The notes under the pieces: model-generated
The model's input: the letters and a program-made list of their open reading frames with translations, nothing else
What the model was told of the DNA's origin: nothing
Databases searched by the model: none
NCBI GenBank assembly: GCA_902578385.1
Contig: CACHCR010000003.1
Location: forward strand, 43,048 to 107,047
Direction: 5' to 3'
Origin: an uncultured Fidelibacterota bacterium
Lineage (GTDB): Bacteria > Fidelibacterota > Marinisomatia > Marinisomatales > Marinisomataceae
DNA length: 64,000 nucleotides
Shown here: in pieces, positions 61,408-64,000 of the stretch
Position numbering within the stretch: position 1 is the stretch's first letter
Layout of the letters: the number at the start of each line of letters is the position of its first letter
Program-made: the position numbers and the translations under genes

Positions 61408-61434
61408 GGTGGCTACCATAATAGACTCTTACCC

Positions 61435-61782
61435 TTAATGCCTATTTAGTATATTTAAAATATTTTTTAATTCATTTTTAATTTCATTTAATGCTGAAAC
61501 TTGTGCATTTGATAGCTCTTTATCGTTAACTGGTTTATTAGATCTATTTTTAAGCTCTTCAACCGCTCCTTTAATGGTAAATTTTTTATCATAAAGTAAT
61601 ACCTTAATATCAAGTATTACTTGAATGTCATGCTTTTTGTAGGTTCTATTCCCTGCTTTATTTTTAGTAGGTTTAAGTGAGGGAAATTCTGACTCCCAAT
61701 ACCTTAAGACATAAGGTTTAAGTTCAGTCATTTCACTTACTTCTTTAATACTATAATATAGTTTTGAATTTGATTCAAGCAT
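61435..61782 (-). CDS. MerR family transcriptional regulator
   Basis: A 115-residue regulator with the MerR winged helix-turn-helix: YYSIKEVSEMTELKPYVLRYWESEF (about 9-33) and NRTYKKHDIQVILDIKVLL (about 45-63). The C-terminal part is a short dimerisation helix of about 35 residues with no metal-binding cysteines, so it is unlikely to sense a metal. Similar short regulators occur near ribosomal or stress genes in many phyla. A terminator follows. The target is unknown. Confidence 0.88.
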   Translation of the reverse strand: MLESNSKLYYSIKEVSEMTELKPYVLRYWESEFPSLKPTKNKAGNRTYKKHDIQVILDIKVLLYDKKFTIKGAVEELKNRSNKPVNDKELSNAQVSALNEIKNELKNILNILNRH

Positions 61783-61844
61783 TGCTTTAACAATATATAA
61801 AAAATATAATTAAAGTGATACTTTAAATGAAAAAATAAGAAAAA

Positions 61845-62942
61845 TTAAATTGATTTTGAATCTGTAAATTCTAATGAATGAGCTAATGCAACTTCTTCGT
61901 TTGTAAGCTTACCTTTGTATGTATTAAGAGCCATTAATAACTTTTCATCGTTAAAAAATCCGTCTAGTCCAGAATTAGCAAATTTTAATATAAATGGTTT
62001 TGTTGCCTCATTAAGTGCATTTGTTGCAGTAAATGGAACTGCAGAAGGTATATTCTTAACGCAATAATGTATAATATTATCTATTTCATATGTTGGATTA
62101 CCATGAGTTGTAGGTTTTGATGTTTCAAAGCATCCACCCTGATCTACAGAAACATCAGATAATATTGACTTTGGCTCCATCAAACTTAACATATCTCTTG
62201 TAATTACTGTTGGCGGTTTTCCTCCTGGAGTTAAAACTGCACCAACAACAATATCTATCATAGGTAATAAGTTTCGAATAACCTCTTCTGAAGACTCAGC
62301 AACATTAACTGCTGGGTAATTGTTTTTAATTTCATTTAATAAATCATTATTTACATCTAATAATGTTGTGCTGGCACCAAGACCTAGACTCATTTGCATG
62401 GCATTTAAACCAACTATACCACCGCCTATAATTAATACATTTGCTGGTTCTGCTAAACTAGTACCAGCTATAAGCTTACCCTTTCCCCCATTACTCTTTT
62501 TTAATAACTCTATACTGTCGAGTAAAGACAATCTTCCAGCAATTTCGCTCATTGGTTTAAGCATTGGTGTTTGATTATTTATTACAACAGTTTCATATGC
62601 AAGACCTGTAACATTACAATCGAGTAGTTTTTGAGTTAATTCTTTAGATGAACTTAAATGTAGATAGGTAAAAATTGCTTTATTAGATAGCATTTCTACC
62701 TCTTCAAAAGATGGTTCTTTAACTTTAACAATTAGCTCAGAACGATCAAAAACCTCTGATGCAGAGTCAACTATTGTACATCCAAGCTCTAAATAGTCTT
62801 TATCAGGATATCCGCTATCAACTCCTGCTCCAGATTGAATAAACAGTTCGTGAGAACTCTGAAGAAGCATTTTAGCAGTTTCAGGATTAACAGAAACACG
62901 ATATTCTTGAGAAATGATTTCTTTTGGAATACCTATTTTCAT
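61845..62942 (-). CDS. ald: Alanine dehydrogenase
   Basis: A 365-residue enzyme that reversibly converts L-alanine to pyruvate and ammonia with NAD. The N-terminal MKIGIPKEIISQEYRVSVNP and KVKEPS are conserved in the family, LTYLHLSS-type catalytic context appears as FTYLHLSS, and the NAD site is IIGGGIVGLNAMQMSLGLGA. The C-terminal DVSVDQGGCFETSKPTTH is diagnostic. It lies 5 bases after the pnp stop and likely shares its transcript. Confidence 0.95.
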   Translation of the reverse strand: MKIGIPKEIISQEYRVSVNPETAKMLLQSSHELFIQSGAGVDSGYPDKDYLELGCTIVDSASEVFDRSELIVKVKEPSFEEVEMLSNKAIFTYLHLSSSKELTQKLLDCNVTGLAYETVVINNQTPMLKPMSEIAGRLSLLDSIELLKKSNGGKGKLIAGTSLAEPANVLIIGGGIVGLNAMQMSLGLGASTTLLDVNNDLLNEIKNNYPAVNVAESSEEVIRNLLPMIDIVVGAVLTPGGKPPTVITRDMLSLMEPKSILSDVSVDQGGCFETSKPTTHGNPTYEIDNIIHYCVKNIPSAVPFTATNALNEATKPFILKFANSGLDGFFNDEKLLMALNTYKGKLTNEEVALAHSLEFTDSKSI

Positions 62943-62947
62943 TTTAT

Positions 62948-64000
62948 TTATTTCTCTGGTTTTTCAGTAAGTAGCTTGATACTAAAGTTTAAACGCCCTT
63001 GTTTGTCTATTTCGAAGAGTTTTATTTTAACTTCATCGCCCTCTGAAAGCACATCCTCAACCTTATTAACACGCTCCCATGCTAATTGAGAAATATGAAC
63101 TAATCCTTCTCTACCAGGAGCAAATTCAACAAAAGCTCCAAAATCAAGAATTTTAGTAACTTTTCCATCAAATACTGTTCCAACTTCAGGATCTTGAACA
63201 ACTGCTTTAATTTGAGATATAGCATTATCTAATTTAGCTTTATCTTCAGCTGATACACTTACTGTACCATCATCATCAATATTGATAACACATTCCGCAT
63301 TTTCCTGAAGAGCTTTAATATTTTTACCTCCTGGGCCAATTAAAGCACCAATTTTATCTTTATCTATCATAAAAGATTCGATTTGAGGCGCATATTGCGA
63401 TATAGCGCTAGGTTTATCAATTGCCTTATTCATTTCATCAAGAATGTGTAATCTGCCTTTATTTGCTTGTTCTAGTGCATTAGATAATACATCCATAGAA
63501 AGACCTGGAACTTTTAAATCTAATTGAATTGCACTAATACCATCTTTAGTACCGGCAACTTTAAAGTCCATATCTCCCAAAAAGTCTTCAGTACCTAAAA
63601 TATCACTTAATACAGCATAATTATCTTCATCATCCATTATTAAGCCCATAGCTATACCTGCAACGTGTTCTTTAATTGGTACACCTGCGTTCATCATAGC
63701 TAAAGATCCACCACAAACTGACGCCATTGATGAGGAACCGTTTGATTCTGTAATTTCTGACACAATACGAACTGTGTAAGGAAATTCTTCAGATGAAGGT
63801 AATATCGGCTTTAATGATCTTTCAGCTAAATGACCATGACCAATTTCTCGTCTATTAGTAAAACCAATTCTACCAACTTCTCCAACACAATATGGAGGAA
63901 AGTTATAATGAAGTAAGAATGATTTTTTGTAATCACTCGCCATTGAATCAATAATCTGTTCATCTCGACTTGATCCAAGTGTTAAAGCAGCAATTGACTG
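62948..64000 (-). CDS. pnp: Polyribonucleotide nucleotidyltransferase (PNPase), N-terminus cut by window edge
   Basis: The frame is open to the right edge, so only the last 350 of about 700 residues are seen. The second RNase PH-like core has TLGSSRDEQIIDS, LHYNFPPYCVGEVGR, RREIGHGHLAERSL, and MASVCGGSLAMMNAGVP. A KH domain (about 230-290 of the fragment, GALIGPGGKNIKALQ) and an S1 domain (GTVFDGKVTKILDFGAFVEF) follow. PNPase degrades RNA 3' to 5' with phosphate and is a degradosome partner. There are 5 bases between its stop and ald. Confidence 0.96.
   Translation of the reverse strand, partial: QSIAALTLGSSRDEQIIDSMASDYKKSFLLHYNFPPYCVGEVGRIGFTNRREIGHGHLAERSLKPILPSSEEFPYTVRIVSEITESNGSSSMASVCGGSLAMMNAGVPIKEHVAGIAMGLIMDDEDNYAVLSDILGTEDFLGDMDFKVAGTKDGISAIQLDLKVPGLSMDVLSNALEQANKGRLHILDEMNKAIDKPSAISQYAPQIESFMIDKDKIGALIGPGGKNIKALQENAECVINIDDDGTVSVSAEDKAKLDNAISQIKAVVQDPEVGTVFDGKVTKILDFGAFVEFAPGREGLVHISQLAWERVNKVEDVLSEGDEVKIKLFEIDKQGRLNFSIKLLTEKPEK

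Noticed and set aside
61408-61434. A GTAGCCACC string near the terminator resembling part of a structured RNA
   Set aside because: No cloverleaf or conserved RNA core could be folded around it; it is only the short space between gene and terminator.

Overview
The window is AT-rich, densely packed bacterial chromosome. Nothing in it is a universal taxonomic marker, but several features point to a free-living marine member of the Fibrobacterota-Chlorobiota-Bacteroidota side of the tree, most plausibly a SAR406/Marinimicrobia-like lineage. These are the many lipoproteins and signal peptides, a TonB-dependent receptor, a BamE-like lipoprotein, a CBM9/DUF5916 outer-membrane protein and a secreted protein ending in a YPNPF-type FlgD-like sorting domain. 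The lineage is an inference. I found no rRNA, tRNA, CRISPR array, transposase or integrase, and no gene-free stretch longer than 300 bases.

Positions 1-15.8 kb hold accessory metabolism. There are two phosphoesterases, a zincless-finger Fpg/Nei-type DNA glycosylase, a sterol-desaturase-like membrane hydroxylase with a flavin monooxygenase, and a DUF2207 protein behind an operator-overlapped promoter. An HMA-like periplasmic protein and a patch of very small membrane proteins follow. Next comes an overlapping run of GNAT, DUF2256, S1/P1 nuclease and photolyase genes, then a CADD-type di-iron protein, apt, an alkylsulfatase-like lipoprotein and a class IV aminotransferase.

Positions 15.9-28.6 kb encode envelope proteins: three linked lipoproteins (one BamE-like, two paralogous), a 1227-residue mosaic secreted protein, a YqaA-type membrane protein, an M28 peptidase, a TonB receptor whose promoter is flanked by two copies of one palindrome, and a CBM9/DUF5916 protein. 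Positions 28.6-36.2 kb are the classic translation cluster thrS-infC-rpmI-rplT-pheS-pheT followed by zapA and folD. infC appears to start at an ATT codon placed 8 nt after AAGGAG. Positions 36.2-41.9 kb hold a DUF885 lipoprotein, cutA, an MBL hydrolase, a nitroreductase, rmuC, an HxlR regulator and a double-CDGSH protein.

Positions 42.0-56.9 kb form an accessory island. It begins with two paralogous small secreted proteins sharing an unnamed motif, a protein with an SSB-like acidic tail (DDDDLPF), small membrane proteins and a GIY-YIG-like protein. It continues with a same-strand run of defence-type genes: a 1131-residue AAA ATPase with an overlapping partner gene, an unknown gene, an HNH nuclease carrying a DnaJ-like cysteine region and a LysM-like segment, a D12 adenine methyltransferase, a PD-(D/E)XK endonuclease, an SF2 helicase, a ParB-like protein and a GIY-YIG nuclease. 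This is the best candidate for an undescribed system: probably a non-canonical restriction-modification module next to an ATPase-effector pair.

Positions 57.0-64.0 kb return to core genes: a DUF998 membrane protein, then on the minus strand leuS, a secreted protein, a secreted MsrA, a MerR-type regulator, alanine dehydrogenase and the 3' half of pnp.
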